Below are positions 10,838 to 22,501 of a stretch of 64,000 bases of DNA, one piece after another. This DNA is from Jaltomata sinuosa (taxonomy: Eukaryota; Streptophyta; Magnoliopsida; Solanales; Solanaceae). A program made the translations under genes and the position numbers. Location: the NCBI GenBank assembly GCA_003996215.1, contig QJPP01001913.1, forward strand, positions 95,544 through 159,543, in the 5' to 3' direction. Each line of letters starts with the position of its first letter. The first letter of the stretch is position 1. Under the pieces are notes generated by a model. That model saw only the letters and a program-made list of their open reading frames with translations. It had not been told where the DNA came from and did no database searches.

Positions 10838-11340
10838 ATAAATCCTGATTACATGAGGCAAAATCTAATCGTTGAGTTTCAAGTCTTATGAATTCATCAA
10901 CTGAGTATTGTTGGAAAAGTCTTCCTGAATGTAATATTCCATTTGTCTCATTACTTCTCATTTGAAATTTATAATAATAGTATTCATGACAGAAAATATT
11001 CTCTCTTTTTTGTTTCTCCTTTTGTAGAACTTCACCTTCCATATCAAGTAATCCATCAAGAGAACACATATTTGATAAACTGGGAAGTTGTTCATTTTGA
11101 CAGTGAAATTGACTTCTTCTGTTATAATCTTGGACAACTCTTTTAATTCTGCTATGCTATCTATTTTGACCATAAGAAAATAACAATGGATATTGTAAAG
11201 GATCATAGCAATCGTAGTAATAATTCACTAATCGGCTCTTACTACTACAGGGATAAATTTGAGTATGTGGGGCAGAACTATTTTTACTTAGGTCTTGGTC
11301 CAACCATATTGCTGCAACTTTTGAGATAGTTGGTAAGTTA
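10833..11340 (-). pseudogene. Helitron N-terminal domain, second part
   Basis: Encodes the segment preceding the Rep core. HEYYYYKFQMRSNE and SGRLFQQYSVDEFI are typical of the conserved Helitron-like N-terminal region. It continues the minus-strand gene from 11349-11789 with frame breaks. There are no neighbouring host coding sequences. Confidence 0.85.
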
Positions 11341-11348
11341 TAAACTTG

Positions 11349-11880
11349 TTAATTTAAGCTGGAGTCACACTTGAGTGCAATATACAAGTTTGGTAATTTT
11401 GGAACTTGCATTAGAGATTTTAGAAAGATACAATAGGGATTGATCTTTAGTATGTTCATCAATTTTTCAACAAGCGATTGGTCAGCATTGTTGGAGGAAG
11501 CCATACGATTCAACATTTCAGTGTCATCGTCATAAATATATAACTGTAGATTTCTTGGCTGCCAATTCAAAGGTATCAAATCATCTATGAAATGGTACAT
11601 TTGTCCTTGAACTCTAAAGGTGTAGATACCATGGTAACTTGTTGCCAGGTCTTTGTCATATTTGACCCAAAGAGAAGTAAAGGCAAACATATTATTGTAC
11701 ATTCTAAAGTAGGTACGAAAATGTATAGATTCACCAGTGTTGCCTAGATAGAGGTTCAATAATTCTGTAGGCATTTCATGCGATATCAATTTAACTGTCC
11801 CATTACTACAGCAAAATCCTGATGATTCGTATTAAAATCTTTTAGCCTCACAGTATTTACAAGGAAACACTTTCTTTAAA
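11349..11880 (-). pseudogene. Helitron N-terminal domain, first part
   Basis: Encodes the start of the conserved region. A cysteine pattern (CKYC ... FCCSNG, about 11800-11870) with an internal TAA near 11834 precedes the 146-residue open piece 11349-11789, which reads LLNLYLGNTGES ... YNNMFAFTSLW and FRVQGQMYHFI, all typical of plant Helitron helicase-like proteins. The stop after the first cysteine pair shows that the gene is dead. Confidence 0.83.
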
Positions 11881-12164
11881 ATGCTTGCATTACTGGGTAG
11901 CCGTTTAATATTGCAACAACATATACTTCTTATCCTACTACCTGTGTAGATTAATTGCAGCAATATAAGTTTGAAGAAGAGCTGACCAGTTAATGTAGTT
12001 ATAAGTTTATAGAGAGTCGAACCTTTGGTTTTGGTAGGCGGTGCTTTTAGATTGTGCCATTAACGGTGACGTGAAGTTGAACCTAAATTAAACATGATTA
12101 TAGTTAATATAATTTTTTTTACTGGAACTCTACAGTTATGTGTGAATTAGGGAAATGGGAAACA

Positions 12165-12797
12165 AACCTTTGCCAGCAGTAGTTATTGCCTCCCGATTAT
12201 GTCACTCGGTAGTTGTGGCTAATGTTGAGCCTGACATAGATATAACTGTGATTAGCATAGTAAACTCACTATTTTGAAAAGACTAAATATCAACAGTATA
12301 TACATGTGATTTACCTACTTCAAAAATGCAAGGGCAGCCAATTATATTATTTCCTTTGCCAAGCACAATGGTGGAAGTAGTAGTCTGGGAAGTGTTGCCT
12401 ACATCAAAAACCATTGTAGTTAATATCAGTAGGTCATAACTACACTTGATCATGAAAGAAGCAGCTTACAATTATCCATTATATTGTGCAAACCTGTTTC
12501 AGGCTGAGGTGATACTTCTATAATAGTAACACCTCTCTGCCGAGTTGTTGGGAATTGAGTGGCAGGCACTCGTGATTTCTCATTGTTGGTATAAATGGGA
12601 GGACTATTCAAAAGGTTTTGATTCTTTGATTCCTGATATCTTGTCTGCCGATGCAGAAGAAATTCTTCTCTTTTATCAGCTGAGAGTTGGTTATGTACAT
12701 CGTGTTACTTATTTTTAAGCGTGGAGATTTTATCCATTGAGCGTTGCTGGTCTTTTTTCTGAGGGCAAGAAGTTGCCGCGATGACCTTTTTATTCAT
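12165..12797 (-). pseudogene. Upstream exons of the Helitron gene (tentative)
   Basis: An ATG at 12797 opens a basic, Gln/Lys-rich stretch (MNKKVIAATSCPQKKDQQRS) of the kind that begins plant Helitron proteins. It runs to about 12480 with one internal TAA near 12703. Further short coding-like pieces at about 12317-12417 and 12165-12236 end in GT and look like separate exons. The exon limits are guesses. Confidence 0.5.
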
Positions 12798-14051
12798 AGG
12801 TTAAATTCTCCTAAAAGGTCATACAAAGAACTTGGTCAATAACTTATACAACAAATCCATATCTATATAAGCTAAAAATTTCAATTGTACCTTTGCAGGA
12901 GCTGTGGGGAGAGCGATAGATTCCTAACTATTAAATTAGACACACTTTCTATCAGACAAGGCGATGTAAGTAGCTCAAACTCGGCGTTTGAAATTCACAA
13001 TAACAAGACAATTGGCAGAAGATACATAGCTGGTTAAGCTTATTTACACTGCCTTAAATAGCACAGGAGATCATGATTTTTCCCAAATAAGTATCGAAAG
13101 ATCGAAGTCGTTATACAATAGTTGAAGACATATCCCTTGTTAAGAAGAACATTATGTTTAGATTAACAAATTTAACAGAAGAAATGTTTAATAAACTTCC
13201 TAAAGCTTTAGCTTTACCACCGTCTCCAGGATCGCATCTCTAAGCAAAAATGAGTTTATGCTCTGAAGGACATATTGGTTGGTGATTTGTGATACCTCGT
13301 TTCAGAAGAGCGAGCAATTGTTGTACACTCGAATAAGGAGAAAGGAGTTTTATGGCCACACATAAATAATAACCAGTAACAAAAAGATTTTAGTATAGTT
13401 CATTGGAGAATTTTCACAAACAGGTAGAGAGTGACAGTTCACCCAAATAACGAATTTCAATTTTCCCTGAATCACAGAGAATAGTAGGGACCAAAGAGAA
13501 AACATAGAGAAGCTCCACAATTTTCAGTCGTAGTCCACAAAAAAGAACAAATTTGACACTTAATTAGCCAAAATTCAAGTCAAAGAAATCATAGTTGAAC
13601 ACACAAAGAGAACTTTGACCCAAAAGCAGAGCGACCACTAAGCAGAAGACACAAAGATGAAATGACAGAGATACATACCAGAGAATGAAAAATCCATATT
13701 GAGAAGATCCACCGGAAACAATGTAAATTGCAGCAAAGATAAGCGTGGGTAGCTGTTGAAAATAAAGAAAAACAAAGGGCACGTGTCTAGCTATGGCAGA
13801 AGCCAGCATATATAACTAAGTGAGAAGATAGAAATGCCCTTCTGAAGCAGACATGTTATCCATGAGGTGTGTGCTTGAAGCTCCTGCCAACCTCTTATAC
13901 ATAGTAAGAATATAGTTAAAGGGGTGAATAGTATTGAATGATGGATGGTCAAATAATTGGAGGGTGTTGACTCCAAATTCACACCCAAATATACATGATT
14001 GACAAGTAATAAAATGATGAGGTAGAGTATCAGCATCACAAAAACTTGTTA
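12798..14051. other. Unassigned sequence upstream of the Helitron gene
   Basis: AT-rich, with only short chance reading frames. It is probably the promoter and 5' region of the Helitron. I could not find a convincing Helitron 5' terminus (TC with CT-rich start) or 3' CTRR hairpin, so the element limits are unknown. Confidence 0.4.
14013..14051 (+). repeat. 33-bp direct repeat flanking element E
   Basis: The stretch ending TCACAAAAACTTGTTATT before E recurs after E at 19524-19557 with two or three differences. The E target duplication (TTGGT) sits between the copies. The target site was therefore already a local tandem duplication when E inserted. Confidence 0.75.
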
Positions 14052-14056
14052 TTGGT

Positions 14057-14602
14057 TGATAACGGGAATCAAACAAGCAAGAAAGAAGAAGAAAAGATAT
14101 GTAGATTAACAACTAGAAATTGAAATTATGGGCAACAAGGGACTTGATACCCTCACCTCTCAATTGATTTCAATAACTAAGAAATTTACCCTACTCAATC
14201 AACCAAGGTAACCAAATGAATTCCACAAATGGGTGACACTTTGATTAATTAAGCAAAAGAAGTTAACTAACAATTAGGAGAGTTCACCCTAATCACTCAC
14301 TAATTCCTTAAGGAAATTACACTAATCACTAATCACTAAGATATCAACTACAAGTTTAGAGTATCAATATTCAACATCAAAGACATTGACTTTTTACAAT
14401 ATTGCCCTTAATGAGGCAAGGGCCTTGTTTGGTTTTCTTCTTTGTGGATTCTTGAATTTAAAGCCTAGCCACTTGCACAAATGGCCTCTTTTCTTCATCC
14501 ACATCACTCCCACGGACTCATAAGCTTCCCTTTGCACGAACATCGTATGTGTCATCTATACCATCCATGCTCGTGTCAACCATGCTATCTATGCTAGTAT
14601 CA
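14057..14602 (-). mobile_element. 3' LTR of element E (546 bp)
   Basis: Aligns with 18924-19522 throughout but lacks 53 bases present there at about 19248-19300. A few further substitutions exist (for example CATCGTATG against CATCATATG). A simple deletion after insertion explains the length difference. Confidence 0.92.
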
Positions 14603-14615
14603 TCCTCCCCTTCTT
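14603..14615 (-). other. Polypurine tract of element E
   Basis: The minus strand reads CAAGAAGGGGAGGA up to the LTR start. The same sequence type occurs before the F LTR at 57301. Confidence 0.8.
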
Positions 14616-14624
14616 GAAAATGAT

Positions 14625-15002
14625 TCATTCTCGAATCCAAACCTTAAAGACACATGAGAAGGACAACAACCAAAACATCCTCAAAGCATGAGAGTTAGTA
14701 CAAGGGTTAGCAACAATATCACCATGCCAAGGAGGCACAAATTTGAGATATAACCAAATATCCTTTTCTTCCAATAAAAGCAACTCATCATACAAGGTGC
14801 AAAGGTTTTGGTTATGATAAACATCAAGAGACAAGGCAAACACAAAGGTCTTTGTGGCATCAAGAATTTCAAAAGATGGTATCATATCTAACTTTGGAGC
14901 CATAAGACACAATTGTTTCATTGTATCGCAAGTAGGCCACACCAAAAGTGGTGCAATCACCCATAAGGGTTCATTCGGGTCAAAAAAGTAAAAGACCCAC
15001 AT
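14625..15002 (-). pseudogene. Element E: conserved C-terminal module
   Basis: A 125-residue piece (MWVFYFFDPNEPLWVIAPLL ... FVPPWHGDI) that aligns closely with the C-terminus of F (about 56900-57300). It is rich in aromatic and Leu residues and has Cys at conserved places. I recognise no catalytic motif. It is frameshifted relative to the preceding reading frame near 15000. Its conservation between E and F, against diverged N-terminal parts, argues that it once mattered to the element. Function unknown. Confidence 0.75.
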
Positions 15003-16672
15003 ATCTTTACCTCCATACCACTACGGGTATCATCATAAGCAAAAAGGTAGTAGAGAAATATGTTAAGCTCACTATTCTCATCTAGGGTATGCCAAAAGAT
15101 AAGGACACTGATAGATAAGAAGAGACATTTTAAGCACAAAACAATCCTCTCTATAAGACAACTTTCCAAAGGAAGAAAATGCACCAACAAAGCCATGCTA
15201 CTAGAATAGTCGAGGGATTTATTAGGAGTCAAATCACTCCATGCCAAATAATACTCCCAAGGATTTGGGGTCCCTTCTATCATAGAACCAAACATGCTTC
15301 CAAGAGTTCCATTTGAAACTTCAACTTGTCCAACCCTATGAAGGTGACAAGGAACTTTCAATATCCATGGATTCTCCCAAAAATAAATAAGCAACTTAGC
15401 ATCCACTTGAGGGTTCTCAATTGCAAATACACACTTTAAGGAAAGAATGTTAACAAGATGGCATTCACAATTTGGAACATAAGAGGACGAGATTAAGCAT
15501 TTCAAGTACATTTCATTATTATTCCTCAAACAAACTCCCACAAAGAATGGATAAAAAAATGGAATCATGCTTTTAAGAATCCATCCTAACACCTCAACTT
15601 GTCTAACCACATAAGTGTGACAAGGAGTAGAATACATAAATCGGGCATCACGAATGCACCATGGATTCTTTCCCAAACAATAACTATGGTTGGCATTCAA
15701 AACATGAAACTCACATAACTTAAGCATATCCAAAACCAACCATGAATACATTGGAGCTATATCATCACTCTCATGGTAGGGTATAAGGTCATACAATTTC
15801 CAAAACCTACCTACCATAGGAAAAATGTCATCATGACTCCAAGGATTGCTTGGAATAAGAAGGGAAGGGTACATACCTCGAAGACGGGTCTTTGAGTGTG
15901 CATTCTTATGCACCACACTTGGTTTCCCAAAGCTTTCCCTCCAATACATCATTTTGGACCCATAGACTTGGTCCTTGTGTTTTTTCTTAAGAGTTGACTT
16001 GCTAGGTAGCTCCATTATTAGGCCTTCAACCCTTTGTTCATGAGGGACTTCGTTTGGATCCTCCTTTAGAAATAATTGTCCATGAACCTGCAAAAGAGAA
16101 GGGATGGTACTAGGCAAAATGCTAGCACCATGGTTAGTAGGTAACAGGGGATTGGTATTGGCAAGTCCCACAATTAAGTGCTCCTTGTGCACCTGTTTTA
16201 AGTCACTTTTTGGCTCATCAATCTCATATAACTTTCCTTCTTGAGCCAATTCTTTCTTCTCCTTTTCAAGTTCCTCTCTCTTAAGTACTTTCTGAAGCTC
16301 CCTCATTATCTTGTAGTACTCACTCACTTGATAGGGTGTTAAAGGTACAAGAATGTGCCTTCGTCCTCCAAATACAAATGAGTATTTGTTAGACTCCACT
16401 TGATATCGAACATCCCTACCGGCTAGCCAAAGTCTACCAAACAACATATGACAAGATTGAATGGGCAAAACATCACATAACACCTCATCTCGATACTTTC
16501 CAATGCTAAAATTCACGACCACTTGCTTGGTTACCTCTACTTCATAATTCTCAATGAGACATTGAAGTGTGTATAGCTTGGGGTTTCTTTGTGTAGGAAG
16601 CTTCATTCTATCAACCATAGTGCAACTCACCACATTAGTACTACTCCTACCATCAATGACCAAGGAACATAC
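14957..16672 (-). pseudogene. Element E: protease-like and unknown region
   Basis: In the same frame as the gag above it (16673-17410), separated only by a TAG at 16673-16675. The start resembles the retropepsin-like domain of many plant gypsy polyproteins: VIDGRSSTNVV, then SIGKYRDEVLCDVLP and a Leu-Phe-Gly-Arg block. The usual DSG/DGG active site reads DGR, so catalysis is doubtful. After a Lys/Glu-rich coiled-coil-like stretch (about 150 residues in) come some 350 residues of unknown function with many Trp/Pro/Cys. RT motifs are absent. Confidence 0.75.
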
Positions 16673-17410
16673 CTAATCCATCATCTTGAACCTTGCATGA
16701 AATAGGTTCACACTTTGATCAAGTTCCTCTTTAGAAAGATCCCTCATGATTCTCTTTAGATCACAAGAAGAGTTCAAATCCTTCTCCAATTGCTTATCAA
16801 CAACATTTGAGGTTGCTTCATCATGCCTAACCTTAGGCTCATGACAACCATTCCCAACCTCATACTCTATCACATTTTTAGCACAAGGTCCATGACATAA
16901 GATAACATTTGACCTCTTTTGTGGACAATTTCTAGCAATATGTCCTTCACCTTGACACTTATAACATCGAATGATAGAAGGAGAAGAAGATTGAGGTATA
17001 TCATGATTACCTCCATAGGCTTGGTTTTCCCCTTTTGTGTTGTAGTTAGCTTGAATAGCTTGACTACCATCTTGGAACATTGGAAGACTCGCCATGTTGT
17101 CACCCATCCCATGATTTGGAACACCTTGACCACCATATCGATCACTTCGGTCTTCACACCTTCCTCCTTCATTCCTATACCTATCTCCACTATCCCATTT
17201 TCCTTGATATCTCATGCCTTGGTTCATACCAAAGCCTTCGGGTCTTTCCCACCATTCATTCGGGCTAACCTCTTCATACATTTCATCATAAAGAGGGTTT
17301 TGATAATAGATATCTTGGTAAGGTACTTGTGGGTAATGTTGTTGGGTTGGGATATAAGGTACATGTGGTATATTTTGTGGAGGTGCTTGGCTTCTATCTT
17401 GGTTTTCCAC
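16673..17410 (-). pseudogene. gag: Element E: Gag middle with zinc knuckle
   Basis: Residues 1-140 are Pro/Gln/Tyr/Gly-rich and low in complexity. CYKCQGEGHIARNC near residue 150 is a CX2CX4HX4C knuckle. About 60 acidic and basic residues follow, leading into the protease-like part across a TAG. The frame joins the upstream Gag piece (17415-17775) by a frameshift near 17412. Confidence 0.8.
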
Positions 17411-17414
17411 AAAA

Positions 17415-17775
17415 GTCTCCTTTGTGGTGGATGATATGGTTGTGTATTTGGATGTGGGGTGACTTGCATGTCATAGCTTGGGTTCATTCGGAATGTAGTT
17501 TGAGGGTAGGCTTGGTTCCAATTTGGTTGGGGGTAGTATAGGTTGGATTCTTGACCCGAGGTCCTTCTTGTTTCTTCACTTCGACTTGTCATAAGGAACC
17601 TCCTTTCAATCATACTATCCATCCTTTTCACCGTTTCCTCCATACCTCCAAACCTCCCATTTGTTTCAACCACCCTTTCATTCATATTGGTCACCCTCCT
17701 TGACACATTGAAATTCGTCCCCATGTTGTTCACCAAGCTCCTTCCTCCATGGTTATAAGGAAAATGATTAGACAT
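17415..17775 (-). pseudogene. gag: Element E: Gag N-terminus
   Basis: The ATG at 17775 lies just after a leader that is conserved in F. About 120 residues, Asn/Arg/Met-rich with a heptad-like stretch (ERVVETNGRFGGMEETVKRM) suited to a short coiled coil. The reading then shifts frame into the Pro/Gln-rich region. F has an unrelated acidic protein at this position. Confidence 0.7.
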
Positions 17776-18908
17776 TGTACCTACAAAAACTCAACAAACA
17801 ATATTAGTAGAAAAAAGCCTCACATCACTCGTATGTAAACTCTCAACTCATCTTGTATGGCGTCGTCTCAAAATTGGTAGTGAACTAGCTCCACTCAATA
17901 AACTCAAGGTCACCTATCCTTTGTGGAGGAGTGGATTCTTGTGACTCTTGAAAGAAGGAAGACTTGAAAGACTCTAAACGGACTTGAATCAAGAAATTAA
18001 TCAACGAAACAAGACAAGAAAAGAAGGAGGAAGAAGCACGAAAGAATTCGGACTCAAGAATTAAGTAACAAAAAGTAGGAGAAACTACTTGTTGTTGCTT
18101 AATTTGGAGAATCAAAGAGATGATTTGATATTTTAAAACTAGTTAACAAGTAATTAAAGATGTTAATTAGGTGTTAAATAGTTGAGAAATCGAAGAGAAA
18201 TGAGTGTAGAAGAAGAAGTTTGAAGTTTGGACACTTGGAAAAAATTTGGGGTCTTAGAAGTTCCAACACTTTGAAAAATTTTTGGGGTCCCAAAATTTGA
18301 AGCATTCTGTCCAAGTTTGCAAGTTTGCATTTCAGCCCCCAAAACATTTTCTAAGGAGCAGATTTGGTTCTTCGGATTTTATTTTTTTTTAAAAAATTCC
18401 ACTTGTGGACCCAACAAACATCTTTGACCACTTTGACTTGGAAAAGTTGGATCAAATGTACCTTTAGGCATCTTCTTCTTCAAGATGTTCTTGATTAATA
18501 TCAAAAACACCTAGAACACCAAGAACACACACTAAATACGTTTACCTTCAAATTAGCTAGCAATTGGCTCAAATTTTAGGAATAGCCTCCCCTTAACGTA
18601 GGAAACAAACCCCAATGATTTTTAAGCTCCGATTCCTCCTCAATCAATAGACCCACTTTCAAAGTTTGTAAAGCTTCAAAACCTCAAAACCCTTTAATGG
18701 CAACTCCACTTCTATAACTCCAAATCACACGAAATTTGAGATCTAGACTCAAAAAACACTAGGGAATCAAGATCTAGTGTCAAAAATAACAAATCAAAAC
18801 AAAAAAAATTCGTTTTTTTGTTTTTTTGGGATTTTCGATTTCTTTTTTTTTGGATTTTATGATATTAAATTTCCAAGACTTAGCTTTGTGGAAACAAACC
18901 TAAAACAA
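17776..18908 (-). other. Leader of element E
   Basis: About 1.1 kb between primer-binding site and gag. The last 170 bases are shared with F (54254-54430). They end with a pyrimidine tract and TTTTGTAG before GTAC, which looks like a 3' splice site, so a leader intron is possible. No reading frame worth noting. Confidence 0.7.
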
Positions 18909-18921
18909 GCTCTTGATACCA
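18909..18921 (-). other. Primer-binding site of element E
   Basis: The minus strand reads TGGTATCAAGAGC two bases from the LTR. This matches initiator tRNA-Met with one extra A compared with the gypsy copies. Confidence 0.85.
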
Positions 18922-18923
18922 AA

Positions 18924-19522
18924 TGATAACGAAAATCAAACAAGCAAGAAAGAAAGAAGAAAAGATATGTGGATTAACAACTAGAAATTGAAATTATGGG
19001 CAACAAGGGACTTGATACCCTCACCTCCCAATTGATTTCAATAATTAAGAAATGTACCCTACTCAATCAACCAAGGTAACCAAATGAATTCCACAAATGG
19101 GTGACACTTTGATTAATTAAGCAAAAGAAGTTAACTAACAATTAGGAGAGTTCACCCTAATCACTCACTAATTCCTTAAGGGAATTACACTAATCACTAA
19201 TCACTAAGATATCAACTACAAGTTTAGAGTATCAATATTCAACATCAAAACTAGTCTTCAAAAATGAAGAAAAGCTACTACTTATACTAAGGAAATAAGA
19301 AGACATTGACTTTTTACAATATTGCCCTTAATGAGGCAAGGGCCTTGTTTGGTTTTCTTCTTTGTGGATTCTTGAATTTAAAGCCTAGCCACTTGCACAA
19401 ATGGCCTCTGTTCTTCATCCACATCACTCCCACGGACTCATAAGCTTCCCTTTGCACGAACATCATATGTGTCATCTATACCATCTATGCTCGTGTCAAC
19501 CATGCTATCTATGCTAGTATCA
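18924..19522 (-). mobile_element. 5' LTR of element E (599 bp)
   Basis: TG...CA ends with target duplication TTGGT on the outside (19523-19527). It is the complete version of the 3' LTR and closely related to the F LTR (57301-57914). Confidence 0.92.
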
Positions 19523-19920
19523 TTGGTGGAGTATCAGTATCACAAAAACTTGTTATTACCTATTCCAGCTCTCTCCTGGCTATGGTTCCCTTTCTGTTAT
19601 TTCATAAATCTGTATTCAAAGAAATATGAACAACAAATACTATTCGAACTATTTTAAAAATAATAAAATAAGAGGGAAGAATGAAAATTGAGCCCACTAA
19701 ATTCACAGTGTCTCCTTAAAGGTATTATTCCCCTCACTTTACCCGAGGTTAATGAAATATATTCTCCTAGGATAGAATGATTGACTCACTAGAATAGTGG
19801 AATCTCAAACTCTGGTGAACTACGAACTCACTCATCGACAACAAATTAGATAAGATTTAAGAGTAGAAGAAATGTAAATAAATAGAAAATTTTGTACTAA
19901 AAATCTTAGGAAGAATCAGA

Positions 19921-19928
19921 TATTTATA
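19921..19928 (-). promoter_or_regulatory. TATA box of the copia LTR
   Basis: The minus strand reads TCTATAAATATC, a strong plant TATA box. It lies about 65 bases downstream, in element direction, of the palindromic word array at 19995-20225. Confidence 0.5.
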
Positions 19929-19994
19929 GACAACAAATAGTGCTTAAGAAAAGAAGCAAATGTTCTGAAAAGTTACGCTGGTTCAAAAGCAACG

Positions 19995-20225
19995 AGGCAT
20001 GTGCGATCTGCACATGGCCTTGTGCGATTGCACATCAACCACACATCAAAACTAGTGCACTGGGATGAACTTCTTCAGAGTGCATTACGTGTATGGTCCG
20101 CACAAGGTCTTGTATGGACGCACACCATTCTGCACAACCAAAACAATAAGTTGAAGAATTGTGTCTCTTCATTGTGTGGTAAGTGTGCGTTGCTTGTGCA
20201 ATCCACACATGAAGGAAAATTTTGG
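19995..20225 (-). repeat. Palindromic word array in the copia LTR
   Basis: Repeated variants of TGTGCGATTGCACA: GTGCGATCTGCACAT near 20000, TGTGCGATTGCACAT near 20020, then GTGCAC, GTCCGCACAAGG, GACGCACACC and TGTGCAATCCACACATG. Many are self-complementary or nearly so. The array lies upstream of the TATA box at 19921 in element orientation. Confidence 0.65.
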
Positions 20226-20485
20226 GTCAAAATTGTTCGAATTCTAATTTAGAGTCAGAGTCGAGTGAGCGATAATGACGATGGCGTGAGGCATGTCTTC
20301 TTCTCAACCCTCTAACAACATGAAAGAAATGCTTCTATATTTAAGCACGTGAAGGTTCCTTTCCCTCTACCAATGTGGGAGAAATCCTTCTTCCAAAAAG
20401 CAAAGGAACATTTCACTTTTCCTCCATTTTTCTTTTCTCTATTTTTCATTCATTTTTTTCATTTAAAACCCAATAATTCCCTACA

Positions 20486-21009
20486 TGAATGAGGAATAAC
20501 TATAAGATAAAGAAATATACAGACATATGCGTGATTTACAAGAAAAAATTAATTACATCTGGATAAGTAGGTTTCTCTTTGAACTTTCCGTAGTGACCTT
20601 TTATTGGATGCACTCAATCAATCAGTAGATGCGATATTTTTGAACCATCAAACTTTATTGTACGCTTAGAAAATACAAGTCACACAACTAACCTTTAACC
20701 ATCTATGATTCTCATGGTTTTATTTGTTTTAACCATGAACACTGCCCGATTTCATGAGTTCATAGAGAATCTGCCTTTACCCTCATTCTCCTGAAAGCGG
20801 CATACACTTCACACTCACATAGATAATTCTTAAACATTTATTCCTATAGATAAAATATTTGGTCATATCCTTCTAAACTTAGAAACCATTAAAAAGTTTT
20901 AAACCTGAATGCTTTATCCTTGTTTTTTAACATTGTCTTCATCATGAGAATGGGTTGAGTTATTTGACAATTTTTAACAATAATTCATAACATTGTTGGA
21001 TCTCCTTGA
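20486..21009 (-). other. Copia 3' noncoding region
   Basis: Between the end of pol and the putative LTR. AT-rich; no clear reading frame or repeat seen. Confidence 0.4.
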
Positions 21010-21560
21010 ACCTAACTCTTGGGATCTCCAGTCTACTAGGTAGAATTACTGCCATGATGACTTGTCAGCCTAGGCCTTAAACTCATTCTCGTTGATGATC
21101 TTTCAACTACCTCTTTAGTTAGGCCTTTTATAAGTTAATCTGACACATTATTTTTTAACTTTATATAGTCAATCATGATAATTTCACTAGAGAGTAGTTG
21201 TCTAACAGTATTATATATTCATCGTATGTAATGAGATTTTTCATTAGTGCTCCCTACCCTACCTATTATAGCTTGATGATCACAGTGTATGCATACATGT
21301 GCCAAAGGTTTGGGACAAAAAAGAATATCTTTCAAAAAATTCAAAGTCATTCAACTTCTTCAGCGACTATATCTAAAGCTATAAATTCAGATTCCATTGT
21401 AGAACGAGTGATATATGTTTGTTTGGATGAATTTCAAAACACTACTCCTCCACCAAAAGTAAACACATACTCACTTACGAATTTAATGTCAGATGATCCA
21501 ATGATCCAATTTGCATCGCTATATCCTTTAAGTACTGCGAGATACTTGTCATAATGCAAA
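21010..21560 (-). pseudogene. Copia RNase H and C-terminus
   Basis: With frame breaks, the minus strand reads a Ty1/copia RNase H: SDANWIIGSSDIKFVSEY, then TFGGGVVFWNS and TRSTMESEFIAL, then a degenerate terminal block (IKGLTKEVVERSS ... MSLRP) where the family has ADPLTK. Stops occur in several places. It follows the RT at 21678-22420. Confidence 0.75.
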
Positions 21561-21677
21561 ATATAATTTTGAGTATGTTTTAGATACCCCAAAAACTCAT
21601 TTCATTGTCATTCAATGAGTTTGATTGTGATTACTTGTGAAATGACTCAGATTACAAATAGCACATGCTACATCTAA

Positions 21678-22420
21678 TCACGCACAATTCATGATATAAA
21701 TTAAACTTTTCAATACTCGTGCATATTTTAATTGTGAATCACTTTCACCTTCATTCTTTTGAAGTGAAAAACTCACATCAATTGGTATCTTGACAATATT
21801 GAAATTCAAATACTCGAACTTGTCAAGTACTTTTTCACTGTAATGAGACTGTGACAATCCTAAACCTTGAAGAGTTTTACGAATTCTAATCCCTAAGATT
21901 ATGTCAACAACTCCTAAGTCTTTCATATCAAATTTGCTAGCCAACATACGCTTAGTAGCATTTATGTCAGTATGTCTCTACTAATGATCAACATATAATC
22001 AACATACAAGAAAATAATGGCGTTATGATTCAGAGTGTCTTTATATAAACATATTTGTCATACTCATTGATATTAAATCCATTTGCCAATATTATTTGGT
22101 CAAATTTGCATGCCACTCCTGGAGTTTTTGTTTAGTCCATAAAGTAATTTAACAAGTATGCATACTTACCTCTCTTTATCAGGAACCACAAAACCCTTAG
22201 ATTATTCCCTTTAAATTACTTTCTCCAACTCTTCATTTAGGAAAGTTGTTTTCATATTAATTTGATGAATTTCAAGATCATATACTGTCGCCAGTGCTAC
22301 TAACATTCGAATGGATGTTTTTCTTGTTATCGACGAGAATGTATTAAAATAATCAATCCCTTTCTTTTGTCTATAACCTTTAACAACAAGTCTTGCCTTA
22401 TATTTGTCAATATTTCTCAA
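21678..22420 (-). pseudogene. Copia reverse transcriptase
   Basis: Two open pieces. 22211-22420 carries KYKARLVVKGYRQKKGIDYF and the IHQINMKTTFLNEELE block; the family has a catalytic Asp in VKTAFL, and here it reads MKTTFL. 21678-21947 carries FDMKDLGVVDIILGIRIRK and the GLSQSHYSEKVLDKF block near the RT end. The catalytic YVDD region between them (21950-22210) is disrupted. The element is old. Confidence 0.82.
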
Positions 22421-22501
22421 CTTTCATTTTTTTAAAGATCCATTTTGAACCTAAAGGTTTATTATCAAGAGAAAGATCAACCAATTCTCAAGTAAAGTTG
22501 T

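Larger units (their letters stand above)
14057..19522 (-). mobile_element. Element E: complete non-autonomous LTR retrotransposon
   Basis: Bounded by LTRs 14057-14602 and 18924-19522, both TGATAC...GTTATCA on the minus strand. It is flanked by a perfect 5-bp target duplication TTGGT (14052-14056 and 19523-19527). It has a primer-binding site and purine tract in the right places, and a gag with zinc knuckle followed by a protease-like region. No reverse transcriptase, RNase H or integrase is visible, so it must have depended on another element. A relative, F, lies at 54251-57914. Confidence 0.93.
19611..20485 (-). mobile_element. Copia 3' LTR (limits tentative)
   Basis: On the minus strand it would run from TGTAGGGAATTATTGG (20485) to TTTGAATACA (19611), typical of Solanaceae copia LTRs. 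It lies at the 3' side of the copia pol at 21010-24826. Two TATA-like boxes are present: TTAAATATAG near 20335 and TATAAATA at 19921-19928. The purine tract before 20485 is poor, so the start is uncertain. Confidence 0.55.

Noticed and set aside
17080..17434. Plus-strand frames opposite element E gag (16919-17434 and others)
   Set aside because: Antisense shadows of the Pro/Gln-rich Gag region.
21198..21554. 118-codon plus-strand frame
   Set aside because: The opposite strand reads a degenerate copia RNase H; this frame is its shadow.
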